Below, in pieces: positions 51,307 through 61,941 of a stretch of DNA of 64,000 bases (its first letter is position 1; every line of letters starts with the position of its first letter). Source of the DNA: Streptomyces filamentosus. Lineage in GTDB: Bacteria > Actinomycetota > Actinomycetes > Streptomycetales > Streptomycetaceae. Both the position numbers and the translations under genes were made by a program. The notes below the pieces were generated by a model, which ran no database searches, was not told the origin of the DNA, and saw nothing but the letters and a program-made list of their open reading frames with translations. Where the stretch lies: contig NZ_BNBE01000001.1 of assembly GCF_014654895.1 (NCBI RefSeq), positions 2,294,001 through 2,358,000 of the forward strand, given 5' to 3'.

Positions 51307-52725
51307 ATGAACAGCAGTACGGGCAGCACCCGCGGCACGGACACGGTCAACGGCGGCATCTCCTTCTGGTTCGCGCAGGAGGGCCTGCCCGAACCCCGCG
51401 AACCGCTGCCCGGCGACCGCACCGCCGACGTGTGCGTCGTCGGCGGCGGCTACACCGGCCTGTGGACCGCCTACTACCTGAAGAAGGCCGCCCCCTTCCT
51501 CGACATCGTCGTCCTCGAATCCCGCTTCTGCGGCTACGGCGCCTCCGGCCGCAACGGCGGCTGGCTCTACAACGGCATCGCCGGCCGCGCCCGCTACGCC
51601 GCCCTGCACGGCCACGACGCCGCCGTCCGCCTCCAGCAGGCCATGAACGCCACCGTCACCGAGGTCCTCGACGTCCTCGACGCCGAGAAGATCGACGCCG
51701 ACCAGCACCGCGGCGGCGTCCTGGAGGTCGCCCTCACCCCCGCCCAGCTGGCCCGCCTCAAGGAGTTCCACGCCGCCGAGCACGCCTTCGGCGAGGCCGA
51801 CCGGGAGATCTACGGCGCCCGCGAGACCGCCGCCCGCGTCCGCGTGGCCGGCGCCGTCGGCTCCTCCTGGACCCCGCACGGCGCCCGCGTCCACCCGGTG
51901 AAGCTGGTCAACGGCCTGCGCGCGGCCGTGGAGGCCCTGGGCGTGACGATCCACGAGTCGACCCCCGTCACGGAGATCAGGCCCCAGCACGCCGTCACCC
52001 CGTACGGCACGGTCCGCGCCCCCTACGTGCTCCGCTGCACCGAGGGCTTCACCGCCTCCCTCGCCGGCCAGCGCCGCACCTGGCTCCCCATGAACTCCTC
52101 GATGATCGCCACCGAGCCGCTCACCGACGCCCAGTGGGAGTCCGTCGGCTGGGAGGGCCGGGAGACCCTCGGCGACATGGCCCACGCCTACATGTACGCC
52201 CAGCGCACCGCCGACGGCCGCATCGCGCTCGGCGGCCGGGGCGTCCCGTACCGCTACGGCTCGAAGACCGACAACGACGGCCGCACCCAGCCGCGGACCG
52301 TCGAGGCCCTCCGCGCCGTCCTGACCCGCTTCTTCCCCCAGCTCGCCGGCGTCCGCGTCGACCACGCCTGGTCCGGCGTCCTCGGCGTCCCCCGCGACTG
52401 GTGCGCCACCGTCACCCTCGACCGCTCCACCGGCATCGGCTGGGCCGGCGGCTACGTCGGCTCCGGCGTCGCCACCACCAACCTCGCCGCCCGCACCCTC
52501 ACCGACCTCATCCGGCAGGACTCCGGCCAGTCCGGCCCCACCGACCTCACCACCCTCCCCTGGGTGAACCACAAGGTCCGCAAGTGGGAACCCGAACCCC
52601 TCCGCTGGCTCGGCGTCCAGACCATGTACGCCGCCTTCCGCGGCGCCGACCACCGCGAAGCCGCCACCCACACCGCCACCACCGACCGCGTCGCCCACTG
52701 GGCCAACAGGATCGCCGGCCGCTGA
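51307..52725 (+). CDS. FAD-dependent amine oxidase-like oxidoreductase (DAO family)
   Basis: A 472-aa flavoenzyme of the glycine oxidase/gamma-glutamylputrescine oxidase type. FAD fold: ADVCVVGGGYTGLWTAYYLKK with VVLESRFCGYGASGRNGGWLYNG (the GASGRNGG stretch is typical). The substrate domain and C-terminal GYVGSGVATTNLAARTL complete it. It likely oxidises an amine or amino acid in the cytoplasm. It ends at a hairpin that also follows the tRNA gene on the other strand. Confidence 0.9.
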   Translation: MNSSTGSTRGTDTVNGGISFWFAQEGLPEPREPLPGDRTADVCVVGGGYTGLWTAYYLKKAAPFLDIVVLESRFCGYGASGRNGGWLYNGIAGRARYAALHGHDAAVRLQQAMNATVTEVLDVLDAEKIDADQHRGGVLEVALTPAQLARLKEFHAAEHAFGEADREIYGARETAARVRVAGAVGSSWTPHGARVHPVKLVNGLRAAVEALGVTIHESTPVTEIRPQHAVTPYGTVRAPYVLRCTEGFTASLAGQRRTWLPMNSSMIATEPLTDAQWESVGWEGRETLGDMAHAYMYAQRTADGRIALGGRGVPYRYGSKTDNDGRTQPRTVEALRAVLTRFFPQLAGVRVDHAWSGVLGVPRDWCATVTLDRSTGIGWAGGYVGSGVATTNLAARTLTDLIRQDSGQSGPTDLTTLPWVNHKVRKWEPEPLRWLGVQTMYAAFRGADHREAATHTATTDRVAHWANRIAGR

Positions 52726-52767
52726 CCGGCCGCACCACCCGGACCACCCGCACCGCCCGCGCACGAC

Positions 52768-52806
52768 GAAGGCCCCGGCACCCCTTCACGGGGGGCCGGG
52801 GCCTTC
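52768..52806. terminator. 12-bp hairpin between oxidase gene and tRNA-Thr
   Basis: GAAGGCCCCGGC (52768-52779) pairs with GCCGGGGCCTTC (52795-52806). It is placed to end both the oxidase mRNA and the minus-strand tRNA transcript. Confidence 0.8.
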
Positions 52807-52814
52807 GTCACAAG

Positions 52815-52888
52815 AGCCGCCTGTCGGAATCGAACCGACGACCTCAAGATTACAAGTCAAGCGCTCTAGCCAACTGAGCTAAGGCGGC
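52815..52888 (-). tRNA. tRNA-Thr (anticodon TGT)
   Basis: A 74-base cloverleaf: acceptor GCCGCCT/AGGCGGC, D arm GCTC...GAGC, T arm GTCGG-TTCGATT-CCGAC. The anticodon loop CTTGTAA gives TGT (threonine), discriminator U, CCA not encoded. The anticodon stem CTTGA/TCTTG pairs only at positions 27-43, 30-40 and 31-39; 28-42 and 29-41 are U-U. All other arms are perfect. Confidence 0.9.
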
Positions 52889-53070
52889 AGCGAGTGCAGT
52901 CTAACCAACCCGGCCCCGCCCCCGGTCGGAAATCTCACGTCCTTCGAACTGCTGACAGATCGGGCGGCGGCAGGTACCGTCGGCCGGAGTTCACCCAGGT
53001 GGACCAGACATCAATCCTTCCTTTACTCGGATCGTCCGGCACGTTCCTGCCGGTGAAGGGACACACCACC

Positions 53071-54168
<1,098 letters not shown>

Positions 54169-54189
54169 CCCGTTCCTGAAGCGGTGGCG

Positions 54190-54224
54190 AACGGCCCCGT
54201 GTCCCTTGCGGATGCGGGGTCGTT
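54190..54224 (+). terminator. hairpin after msiK
   Basis: AACGGCCCCG (54190-54199) pairs with CGGGGTCGTT (54215-54224) with one G-U pair. Confidence 0.65.
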
Positions 54225-54375
54225 CGTTTAAACGGGCTTACCCCGGAAAACCCCGGCATTCGGGGCCCTCCCCACTGCCCCGCGTCAACACGGGATTCGA
54301 AAAGGCGCGTCGAACCATCCCTCGCGAGAGTGACTAAATGTCGCCATATCACTACCGGCCGCTACGCTCGCCTGC

Positions 54376-54792
54376 GTGACGCACTCTGCCCGCCGTATCG
54401 GCCGCTCCCTCGCCCTCGTCCTGCCCGTCGTCCTGGTCCTGTCGGGAACGCTCGCGGTGTCCGCCGTGCCGTGGGCCGGCCAGGACTCCGACGGCCGGAT
54501 GCTGACCGCGTCCTCCGCGGACGTGTCCACCCGTGCCAAGTCCCGCGCCCCGCAGGACGTCCTGCGCGACCGGCTCCTCGCCGAGCTCCAGGAGAAGGAC
54601 CCGGGCGTCGCCCTCACCCACCTCCAGCGCGAGGTGGAGAACCGCCCCTCGCTCGCCGAGCACTGCGTGTCGATCGCCCGCGCGCTGGGCCGCGCCGCCG
54701 TCGAGCACTACGGCCCGGCCCGCGCCCAGTCCTTCTCCCGCCCGGTCTGCGACACCGCGTACGCGACCGGCGTGATGCGCGCGACGGCCTGA
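54376..54792 (+). CDS. hypothetical exported protein
   Basis: A 138-aa protein with an N-terminal signal or anchor (RIGRSLALVLPVVLVLSGTLAVSAV) and a helical extracytoplasmic domain. Two cysteines (EHCVSIARALGRAAVEHYGPARAQSFSRPVCDTAYATG) could form a disulfide. No family recognised. Its GTG lies 46 bases before the next gene's start region on the same strand when measured stop to start, so it may be co-transcribed with the nucleotidyltransferase. Confidence 0.72.
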   Translation: MTHSARRIGRSLALVLPVVLVLSGTLAVSAVPWAGQDSDGRMLTASSADVSTRAKSRAPQDVLRDRLLAELQEKDPGVALTHLQREVENRPSLAEHCVSIARALGRAAVEHYGPARAQSFSRPVCDTAYATGVMRATA

Positions 54793-54837
54793 GCGCGCCC
54801 CCGCGTCCGCGCCCGCGGGGCACCTATCGTTCCCCGT

Positions 54838-55557
54838 ATGCACACCACTCCGACGCAGGCCGTGGTCCTGGCGGGCGGCCAGGGCTCGCGGCTGCGCCCC
54901 TACACCGACGACCGCCCCAAGCCGATGGTCGAGATCCCGGGCACCGGGACCCCGATCATCGGCCATCAGCTTTCCTGGCTGGCCGCCGAGGGCGTCACCG
55001 ACGCCGTCGTGTCCTGCGGGCACCTCGCCGAAGTCCTCCAGGAGTGGCTGGAGTCGGCGGACCTGCCGCTCAAGGTGACCACGGTCGTGGAGACCGAGCC
55101 GCTGGGCCGCGGCGGCGGCCTGAAGTACGCCGCCGCGCACCTGCCCGAGCCCGGCCGGCCCTGGTACGCCACCAACGGCGACATCTGGACCCGCTTCTCG
55201 CTGCGCGAGATGGCCGCCTTCCACGACGAGCGGGACGCCACCGCCACCCTCGCCCTGGCCCGTCCCCGGATCCCGTGGGGGGCCGTCGAGACGGACACCT
55301 TCGGGCACATCACCGACTTCGTGGAGGCACCGCCGTCGCCGTTCCTCATCAACGCCGGCGTGTACGTCTTCTCCCCCGCCTTCACCGAGGCCCTGCCGGA
55401 CGTCGGCGACCACGAGCGGACCACCTTCCCCCGGCTCGCCCGGGAGCGCCGGCTGGCCGGCTTCCCGCTGCCCCAGGGGGCGTACTGGCGGGCCATCGAC
55501 ACCGCCAAGGACCTCACGGAGGCCTCGAAGGAGCTCGCCGCCCAGGGCCACCACTGA
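54838..55557 (+). CDS. NDP-sugar nucleotidyltransferase family protein
   Basis: A 239-aa sugar-phosphate nucleotidyltransferase-like protein. The nucleotide-binding signature is AVVLAGGQGSRLRPYTDDRPKPMVEI, then ETEPLGRGGGLKYAA and the metal Asp in WYATNGDIWTRF. It is shorter than mannose- or glucose-1-phosphate enzymes because no C-terminal beta-helix follows. It likely activates a sugar or sugar-like phosphate for cell-surface glycans; the product is unknown. It ends at a bidirectional hairpin. Confidence 0.88.
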   Translation: MHTTPTQAVVLAGGQGSRLRPYTDDRPKPMVEIPGTGTPIIGHQLSWLAAEGVTDAVVSCGHLAEVLQEWLESADLPLKVTTVVETEPLGRGGGLKYAAAHLPEPGRPWYATNGDIWTRFSLREMAAFHDERDATATLALARPRIPWGAVETDTFGHITDFVEAPPSPFLINAGVYVFSPAFTEALPDVGDHERTTFPRLARERRLAGFPLPQGAYWRAIDTAKDLTEASKELAAQGHH

Positions 55558-55574
55558 CAGGTCCCGGCGCACGG

Positions 55575-55613
55575 GAAGGGCGGCACCGCCCCTGAGGGGA
55601 GGTGCCGCCCTTC
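55575..55613. terminator. 13-bp bidirectional hairpin
   Basis: GAAGGGCGGCACC (55575-55587) pairs with GGTGCCGCCCTTC (55601-55613), between the nucleotidyltransferase stop and the DoxX gene stop. Confidence 0.85.
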
Positions 55614-55635
55614 TCCTGCGCGTACGGCTCCGGGG

Positions 55636-57222
55636 TCAGCCCAGGAGGCCGCCGATCGGGTTCTGCGGGGCGCCGCCGCCGTCCCCGCCGCCGGTCGTGG
55701 AGCTCTCCGTCGGGGGCTGCTCGGAGGTCGAGCCGGTGGAGCCGTCGGACGAACCGCCCGTGGTGGCCGGGGCGTCGCTGGTGGACGGCGGGGGCGCGGG
55801 CTGCGACTGGGACGGCGTACGGCTGCTGCCGCCGCTGGTGGCGCCGCCGGTGGTGCGCGGGGCGGTCGGCCGCTGCTCCTGCGTCGGGGAGGACTCGGCA
55901 CCGCTGCCGGTCGTCTCGGCCGGCCGGGTCGCCTCCCGCGTCTCCTCCGCGGGCTCCTCGCGCTCCTCGGTGGCCGCCGGGGCGGCCGGCCGCTCGGAGC
56001 TCTCGCCGCTGGGCTGCTGCGAGGGGGTGCGGCGGCGCTCGGGCTCGGTCGGGAGGGGCTGGCCGGGGAGGTGGTTGATCGGGTCGTCGTTCGGCCCGGG
56101 GACGGTGACCATCTCGGTGGAGCGGACCGCGCCGCCGAGGACGGAGCCGACGAGCAGGGTGAGGCCGACGGCGACGGAGGCGAAGAGGGTCGAGCGGCGC
56201 AGCACCCGGCGGCGCAGCTCCCACAGTTCGGCGCGCGGGCCGAGGGTCCGCCATGCCTCGCCGGCGAGGCGGCCGTCGATGGAGTAGACGGGGGCGCCGG
56301 CGATGATCAGCGGGGACCAGGCGGCCAGGTAGATGATGTCGGGCGCGTCGTAGACGGGGACGGTCCGCCAGCTGACGGTGAGGATGAGGGCGGCGGAGAG
56401 GAGCGCGCCGACGACGGCGGCGACCCGCTGCCAGAGGCCGAGGACGGTGAGGACGCCGACGACGACCTGGAGGAAGGCGACGGTCAGTCCGGCGCCGACC
56501 GGGTGCTGGAGGGCGAAGTCCCGCAGGGGTTCGGCGAGCGGCCAGGGGTGGAGCTGGGTGAGCCACTTGACCATGGAGCCGCGCTCGCCGCCGTCGAAGT
56601 AGACGGGGTCGCAGAGCTTGCCCATGCCGGCGTAGACGGAGATGAGGCCGAGGAAGACGCGGAGCGGGAGGAGCACCACGCCGAGGTTCATCCGGCGGCC
56701 GGGGTAGTAGGCGTGCCGGACCGGGTCGGGGCCCTGGCGGTGCGGGGCGCGGGCCTCGTCGTACGGCTCCTCGGGCCGCAGTTCGTACACCTCGTCGTAG
56801 GCGCCCTCGGCCCGCCGCATGGGCGGCAGGATGGGGGCGGCCGCGCCGGCGGGCACGACGGGGGTGGGCATCGTGTCGTCGATGCGCGGGATGGTCTGGG
56901 TGGCCGGGTCCAGGGTGGAGACCGCGGCGCCGGGGGCGGCCGAGGAGTCGCGCACGGCCTGGAGGAGTCCGGTCGCGCCCGGCGTGGCCTTCCCGGACCA
57001 GACGACGGGGCGGCGGCGCGGCGCCCCCGCACCGCCGGCCGCTCCGGAGAGGGCGCCGGCGCGCGGGTTCGCAGCGAACTTCGGCGAGGGGGCCGGCGCG
57101 AGCCGCACACGGAAGCTGGCGTGGTTCACGATCACCTGGGCGGGATCGGAATCCACTTTGACCATGCTCAGGGAGGGCTGATCGTCGAACCCCGGCCGGG
57201 GCGTTCTGGTGTCCACACTCAT
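55636..57222 (-). CDS. DoxX-family membrane protein with long disordered tails
   Basis: A 528-aa protein. A low-complexity N-terminal part (to about 175) precedes a four-helix DoxX domain (about 178-330): LPLRVFLGLISVYAGMGKL, the HPWPLAEPLRDFALQHP loop, VAFLQVVVGVLTVLGLWQRVAAVVGALLSAAL, APDIIYLAAWSPLIIAGAPVYSIDG. A further helix (STLFASVAVGLTLLVGSVLGGAV) leads to a Thr/Ser/Pro/Glu-rich exposed tail ending GGGDGGGAPQNPIGGLLG. DoxX proteins take part in membrane redox and detoxification complexes. The exact role is unknown. Confidence 0.88.
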   Translation of the reverse strand: MSVDTRTPRPGFDDQPSLSMVKVDSDPAQVIVNHASFRVRLAPAPSPKFAANPRAGALSGAAGGAGAPRRRPVVWSGKATPGATGLLQAVRDSSAAPGAAVSTLDPATQTIPRIDDTMPTPVVPAGAAAPILPPMRRAEGAYDEVYELRPEEPYDEARAPHRQGPDPVRHAYYPGRRMNLGVVLLPLRVFLGLISVYAGMGKLCDPVYFDGGERGSMVKWLTQLHPWPLAEPLRDFALQHPVGAGLTVAFLQVVVGVLTVLGLWQRVAAVVGALLSAALILTVSWRTVPVYDAPDIIYLAAWSPLIIAGAPVYSIDGRLAGEAWRTLGPRAELWELRRRVLRRSTLFASVAVGLTLLVGSVLGGAVRSTEMVTVPGPNDDPINHLPGQPLPTEPERRRTPSQQPSGESSERPAAPAATEEREEPAEETREATRPAETTGSGAESSPTQEQRPTAPRTTGGATSGGSSRTPSQSQPAPPPSTSDAPATTGGSSDGSTGSTSEQPPTESSTTGGGDGGGAPQNPIGGLLG

Positions 57223-57304
57223 CTAACCGAGTGATGCGCGGTTAGGACACTGCCTTGACGGGCTTCGGATGTCCGAGACCCGTCAAGATCACGGCCGGAG
57301 CGCG

Positions 57305-57334
57305 TCCCCCGTACGGGTCAGCCCGTACGGGGGA
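57305..57334 (-). terminator. 13-bp hairpin after rlmB
   Basis: TCCCCCGTACGGG (57305-57317) pairs with CCCGTACGGGGGA (57322-57334) around TCAG, seven bases past the rlmB stop. Confidence 0.85.
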
Positions 57335-57340
57335 GGCGGG

Positions 57341-58297
57341 TCAGGCCATGCGGCGGCGGGCCGCCTCGTAGAGGACGACGCCGGCGGCGACACCGGCGTT
57401 GAGCGACTCGGCGCCGCCGGGCATCGGGATGCGGACGAGGAAGTCGCAGGTCTCGCCGACGAGGCGGGACAGGCCCTTGCCCTCGGAGCCGACGACGATG
57501 ACGACCGGGCCCTCCAGGGCCTCCAGCTCGTGGACCTCGGCGTCGCCGTCGGCGGCCAGGCCGACGACCGTGATCCCGGCCTTCTGGTACTCCTGGAGGC
57601 AGCGGGTGAGGTTGGTGGCGCGGGCCACCGGGGTGCGGGCGGCGGTGCCGGCCGAGGTCTTCCAGGCGCCCGCGGTCATGCCGGCGGCGCGGCGCTCGGG
57701 GACGACGACGCCGTGGCCGCCGAAGGCGGAGACGGAGCGGACGACGGCGCCGAGGTTGCGCGGGTCGGTGACGCCGTCGAGGGCGACGATCAGCGGGTCC
57801 TCCTGCTCGTCGTAGGCCGACGCGGCGAGGTCCTCGGGGTGCGCGTACTCGTACGGCGGGACCTGAAGGACGAGGCCCTGGTGGTTCAGGCCGTTCGTCA
57901 TCCGGTCGAGCTCGGGGCGCGGCGCCTCCATGATGTTGATGTTGCCGCGGCCGGTGGCGAGGTTGAGGGCCTCGCGCACGCGCTCGTCGTTGTCGATGAA
58001 CTGCTGGACGTAGAGGGTGGTGGCGGGCACGCCGTCGCGGAGCGCCTCGAAGACCGGGTTGCGGCCGACGACCATCTCGGACTGGCCCTTGCCGCCGCGG
58101 CGGGCGACGGGCTTGCGCTTGGCCGCGTTGCGGGCCATCGCGTTGGAGACGCGGAAGGCCTTGTGGCCCTTGCGGTTCTCGGCCTTGGGCGTGGGGCCCT
58201 TGCCCTCCAGGCCCTTGCGCCGCTGGCCACCGCTGCCGACCGTCGCGCCCTTCTTGTTGGACGTACGACGTCCCCTGCGCTGGCTGTTCCCGGCCAT
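57341..58297 (-). CDS. rlmB: 23S rRNA 2'-O-methyltransferase, TrmH/RlmB family
   Basis: A 318-aa SPOUT methyltransferase. A basic disordered N-terminus is followed by an L30e-like substrate domain ([30 protein letters not shown]) and the trefoil-knot SPOUT fold with [44 protein letters not shown] and [23 protein letters not shown]. RlmB methylates a guanosine in domain V of 23S rRNA; the producer-resistance relatives (thiostrepton type) share the fold, but the extension and context favour housekeeping. It lies after cysS on the same strand. Confidence 0.92.
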   Translation of the reverse strand: MAGNSQRRGRRTSNKKGATVGSGGQRRKGLEGKGPTPKAENRKGHKAFRVSNAMARNAAKRKPVARRGGKGQSEMVVGRNPVFEALRDGVPATTLYVQQFIDNDERVREALNLATGRGNINIMEAPRPELDRMTNGLNHQGLVLQVPPYEYAHPEDLAASAYDEQEDPLIVALDGVTDPRNLGAVVRSVSAFGGHGVVVPERRAAGMTAGAWKTSAGTAARTPVARATNLTRCLQEYQKAGITVVGLAADGDAEVHELEALEGPVVIVVGSEGKGLSRLVGETCDFLVRIPMPGGAESLNAGVAAGVVLYEAARRRMA

Positions 58298-58419
58298 GAC
58301 TGCTACCTGCTTCTTTCGATCTCCGATCTACGCGTGGATGTAGATCGCCTGCGTGCGTGAAGTCTGTCTGCTAACTGAAGTGTGCCGCCCGGGGGTCCGG
58401 ACGGCACATCATCAGCGAT

Positions 58420-59817
58420 CTATCGGTTGGCGATGGTCCAGCGGGGGCCGTCGGGGCTGTCCTCGATGACCAGGCCGGACTGGGTGAGCTGGTCGCGGAT
58501 CGCGTCCGCGGTGCCCCAGTCCTTGCGCTCGCGGGCGGCCTCGCGCTGCTGGAGCACGAGGCGGACGAGCGTGTCGACGACGCCGTGGAGCTCGTCGCCG
58601 CCGCCGGACCCGTCGGCCCAGTGCGGGTCGAGCGGGTCGAGGCCGAGGACTCCGAGCATGGCGCGGACCTCGGCGAGGCGGGCGATGGCCTCGTCCTTGT
58701 CGTCGGCGCCCAGCGCGCTGTTGCCCTGCCGGACGGTGGTGTGGATGATCGCCAGGGCGTGCGGGACGCCCAGGTCGTCGTCCATGGCCTCGGCGAAGGC
58801 CGGCGGCACCTCGGCGGCGGGCGGCACGGTCCGGCCGGCCTTCTCGGTGGCGCGCTGGACGAAGCCCTCGATGCGGCCGAAGGCGGCCTCGGCCTCGCGC
58901 AGGGACTCCTCGCTGTACTCGATCATCGAGCGGTAGTGCGGGGTGCCCAGGTAGTAGCGCAGGACGATGGGGCGCCAGTTCTTGACCATCTCGGAGACGA
59001 GGACGCTGTTGCCCAGCGACTTCGACATCTTCTCGCCGCTCATGGTGACCCAGGCGTTGTGCACCCAGTACCGGGCGAACTCGTCGCCGAAGGCCTTGGC
59101 CTGGGCGATCTCGTTCTCGTGGTGGGGGAAGATCAGGTCGAGGCCGCCGCCGTGGATGTCGAAGGCGGAGCCCAGGTACTTGTGGGCCATGGCCGAGCAC
59201 TCCAGGTGCCAGCCGGGACGGCCGCGGCCCCAGGGGGTCTCCCAGTCGGGCTCACCGGGCTTGGTGGCCTTCCACATGGCGAAGTCGCGGGGGTCCCGCT
59301 TGCCGGAGACGCCCTCGTCGGGCTGGCGCAGGTCGTCCAGGTCCTGGTTGGAGAGCTCCAGGTAGCCGGGGAAGGAGCGCACGTCGAAGTAGACGCTGCC
59401 GTCCGCCTCGTAGGCGTGGCCGCGCTCGATGAGGCCGCGCATCATCTCGATCATCTCGGGCACGTGGCCGGTGGCGCGGGGCTCGTAGGTGGGCGGGAGG
59501 CAGCCGAGGGCCTCGTAGCCCGCGTTGAACGCGCGCTCGTTCTCGTAGCCGATGGACCACCAGGGGCGGTCCTGCTCGGCGCCCTTCCTGATGATCTTGT
59601 CGTCGATGTCGGTGACGTTGCGGACGAACGTGACGTCGTAGCCGCGGTGGGCGAACCAGCGGCGCATGATGTCGAAGTTCAGCCCCGACCGGATGTGGCC
59701 GATGTGCGGGGCCGCCTGGACGGTGGCACCACACAGGTAGATCGAGACGCAGCCCGGCGTGAGCGGGGTGAAGTCACGGATCTGCCGGGCGCTGGTGTCG
59801 TACAGGCGAATGGTCAC
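58420..59817 (-). CDS. cysS: cysteinyl-tRNA synthetase
   Basis: Class I aminoacyl-tRNA synthetase, 465 aa. HIGH-type motif [13 protein letters not shown] just after zinc ligand Cys in YLCGATVQ; other zinc ligands in GWHLECSAM and FPHHENE; KMSKS as [10 protein letters not shown]-terminal anticodon-binding DALR-like region ([14 protein letters not shown]). The GTG at 59817 ([15 protein letters not shown]) is the family start; the longer open frame is antisense sequence of ispF. It lies in the conserved ispD-ispF-cysS-rlmB order. Confidence 0.95.
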   Translation of the reverse strand: MTIRLYDTSARQIRDFTPLTPGCVSIYLCGATVQAAPHIGHIRSGLNFDIMRRWFAHRGYDVTFVRNVTDIDDKIIRKGAEQDRPWWSIGYENERAFNAGYEALGCLPPTYEPRATGHVPEMIEMMRGLIERGHAYEADGSVYFDVRSFPGYLELSNQDLDDLRQPDEGVSGKRDPRDFAMWKATKPGEPDWETPWGRGRPGWHLECSAMAHKYLGSAFDIHGGGLDLIFPHHENEIAQAKAFGDEFARYWVHNAWVTMSGEKMSKSLGNSVLVSEMVKNWRPIVLRYYLGTPHYRSMIEYSEESLREAEAAFGRIEGFVQRATEKAGRTVPPAAEVPPAFAEAMDDDLGVPHALAIIHTTVRQGNSALGADDKDEAIARLAEVRAMLGVLGLDPLDPHWADGSGGGDELHGVVDTLVRLVLQQREAARERKDWGTADAIRDQLTQSGLVIEDSPDGPRWTIANR

Positions 59818-59875
59818 CCCACCAGGGTAGTGGGCGCACGGTGGTGCCCCGCGACCGATTCCGGGCGACGGGGCA

Positions 59876-59925
59876 CGTTTTTCCGCGGCTCCCGGCCGCG
59901 GGGGGCGTTTTTCTACGGCTCCCGG
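59876..59925. repeat. 30-bp duplication at the ispF stop
   Basis: CGTTTTTCCGCGGCTCCCGG (59876-59895) and CGTTTTTCTACGGCTCCCGG (59906-59925) are near-identical and 30 bases apart. The second overlaps the last codons and stop of ispF (minus strand); the first lies just beyond it. The CCGCGG/CCGCGG hairpin formed by the first copy may act as terminator. Confidence 0.6.
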
Positions 59926-60437
59926 CGCGGCACGGCGTAGACGAGGGCGGTCGCGAGGGCGGCGAGGCCCTCGGCGCGGCCGGTCAGGCCGAGCCCGTCG
60001 GTCGTGGTGCCGGAGACGGAGACGGGCGCTCCGGCCGCTTCGCCCAGCGCCTTCTGGGCCTCGTCGCGGCGCTTGCCGACCTTCGGCCGGACGCCGACGA
60101 CCTGGACGGCGATGTTGCCGATCTCGTACCCCTCGGCGCGGACGATCCGGGCGGCCTCGGCGAGGAGGGTGACGCCGGAGGCGCCGGACCACTCGGGGCG
60201 GGAGGTGCCGAAGTGGGCGCCGAGGTCGCCGATTCCGGCGGCGGAGAAGAGCGCGTCGCAGGCGGCGTGGGCGGCGACGTCCCCGTCGGAGTGCCCGGCG
60301 AGTCCGTACCCGTCGCTGTCGGCGTCCTCCCAGAGGAGGCCCGCGCACCACAGCTCGCGGCCCTTCTCGAAGGCGTGGACGTCCGTGCCGATGCCGGTGC
60401 GGGGGATCACGGGGACGGGGAGCTGCTCAGAAGCCAT
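59913..60437 (-). CDS. ispF: 2-C-methyl-D-erythritol 2,4-cyclodiphosphate synthase
   Basis: MEP-pathway cyclase, 174 aa. Metal site [15 protein letters not shown], the signature [34 protein letters not shown] and the C-terminal [20 protein letters not shown] are intact. It overlaps ispD by 11 bases, so the two enzymes are co-translated. It ends in an unusual PRREP tail within a 30-bp duplicated sequence. Confidence 0.95.
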   Translation of the reverse strand: MASEQLPVPVIPRTGIGTDVHAFEKGRELWCAGLLWEDADSDGYGLAGHSDGDVAAHAACDALFSAAGIGDLGAHFGTSRPEWSGASGVTLLAEAARIVRAEGYEIGNIAVQVVGVRPKVGKRRDEAQKALGEAAGAPVSVSGTTTDGLGLTGRAEGLAALATALVYAVPRREP

Positions 60438-61176
60438 CGTTGGCCCTCCTGCGGGCGAGTACGGCCTCGGCGAGGACGAGGTCGAGGGGACGGGTCACCT
60501 TGAAGGCCTCTTCGTGGCCGGGGACGACGGTGACGGGGGCGCCGAGCCGTTCCACCATGCCGGCGTCGTCGGTGGCGCCCTCGCCGGCGAGGGCGACGGT
60601 GGCGTGGGCGTCGACGAGGGTGGCGCGGTCGAAGCCCTGCGGGGTCTGCACGGCGCGGAGGCGGGCGCGGACCGGGGTGGCGACGACCTGCTCGGGGGCG
60701 CCGGGCTTCTCGGCCGGCTCGACCTCCTTGACCGTGTCCGTGACGGGCATCGCGGGGACGACGGCGACGGCCCCGTCCCGGACGGCCTCGATGACGGCGT
60801 CGACGGTGTCGACGGGCACGAGGGGGCGGGCGGCGTCGTGGACGAGGACGGTGGTGACGTCCTCGGGAACGGCGGCGAGGCCGAGGCGGACGGACTCCTG
60901 GCGGGTGTCGCCGCCGGCGACGACCCGGTAGTCGGTGCGCTCGGGGAGGGCGTGGTCGTCGAGGAGGTGCTTGACCTCGGCGACGCCGTCGGCGGGGGCG
61001 ACCACGACGACGAGCGAGACCGCGCGGGAGGCGGCCATCGCGCGGACGGCGTGGACGAGCATGGGGGTGCCGTTCAGCGCGCGCAGCGCTTTGGGGGCGC
61101 CCGGGCCGAGGCGTACGCCCCGTCCGGCCGCCGGGATCACCACGGCGGTACGAGGAGGACGCGCTTCGTCAGACAT
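60427..61176 (-). CDS. ispD: 2-C-methyl-D-erythritol 4-phosphate cytidylyltransferase
   Basis: MEP-pathway enzyme, 249 aa. CTP-binding [61 protein letters not shown], catalytic [10 protein letters not shown] and C-terminal [30 protein letters not shown] are all present. The ATG at 61176 is used because GGAG lies eight bases upstream; a GTG three codons earlier would be too close to that site. It is downstream of carD with a hairpin in between. Confidence 0.95.
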   Translation of the reverse strand: MSDEARPPRTAVVIPAAGRGVRLGPGAPKALRALNGTPMLVHAVRAMAASRAVSLVVVVAPADGVAEVKHLLDDHALPERTDYRVVAGGDTRQESVRLGLAAVPEDVTTVLVHDAARPLVPVDTVDAVIEAVRDGAVAVVPAMPVTDTVKEVEPAEKPGAPEQVVATPVRARLRAVQTPQGFDRATLVDAHATVALAGEGATDDAGMVERLGAPVTVVPGHEEAFKVTRPLDLVLAEAVLARRRANDGF

Positions 61177-61239
61177 CGGTTGCACTCCGGCAGGTTTGTT
61201 TCCGCGGGCGACGTGGGTATGGCGTCAGCAGGCTGTGGG

Positions 61240-61286
61240 ACGACGCCTCGACCGGGCCCTTTCCGTGACGACGGTCGAGGCGTCGT
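61240..61286 (-). terminator. 14-bp hairpin between carD and ispD
   Basis: ACGACGCCTCGACC (61240-61253) pairs with GGTCGAGGCGTCGT (61273-61286). It probably ends carD transcription or attenuates read-through into ispD-ispF. Confidence 0.7.
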
Positions 61287-61458
61287 CGTGCGACGCCCTG
61301 ACGTTCGTGTGAAGCTCGGGGGACCGGGGAGGGAAAGGGAGACGAACATGCCGCAGTGCCCGGCGACGGCACTGTGGAATCGTGGGATTCACAGTGCGTC
61401 AGCGGGCACCGCGGCATTGCTGCTGGGGATCGCTTCCCCGCATGGCGTGAGCCAGGCG

Positions 61459-61941
61459 TCAGGACGCGAGCACCTCGTCGAGGAGGGCCTCGGCCTTGTC
61501 CTCGTTGGTGTTCTCCGCGAGCGCCAGCTCGCTCACCAGGATCTGCCGAGCCTTGGCGAGCATGCGCTTCTCACCTGCGGAGAGACCGCGCTCGCGCTCG
61601 CGGCGCCAGAGGTCGCGGACCACTTCGGCGACCTTGATGACATCGCCGGAGGCGAGCTTCTCCAGGTTCGCCTTGTAGCGGCGCGACCAGTTGGTCGGCT
61701 CCTCTGCGTACGGCGCGCGCAGCACCTCGAAGACCCGGTCCAGCCCGTCCTGCCCGACCACGTCGCGCACTCCGACGAACTCCGCGTTGTCCGCCGGTAC
61801 GCGAACCGTCAGGTCGCCCTGCGCGACCTTGAGCACCAAGTAGGTCTTGTCCACGCCTTTGATCTGGCGAGTTTCGATGGCCTCGATCAGCGCGGCCCCG
61901 TGATGGGGATAGACCACGGTGTCGCCAACCTTGAACGTCAT
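61459..61941 (-). CDS. carD: CarD/CdnL-family RNA polymerase-binding regulator
   Basis: A 160-aa essential global regulator that binds RNAP beta and stabilises open complexes at rRNA and other promoters. The N-terminal RNAP-interaction domain is [27 protein letters not shown] with [16 protein letters not shown]. The C-terminal helical DNA-binding domain has [58 protein letters not shown], including the Trp that wedges the -10 upstream edge. Full length. Upstream of it lies a long non-coding region. Confidence 0.96.
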   Translation of the reverse strand: MTFKVGDTVVYPHHGAALIEAIETRQIKGVDKTYLVLKVAQGDLTVRVPADNAEFVGVRDVVGQDGLDRVFEVLRAPYAEEPTNWSRRYKANLEKLASGDVIKVAEVVRDLWRRERERGLSAGEKRMLAKARQILVSELALAENTNEDKAEALLDEVLAS

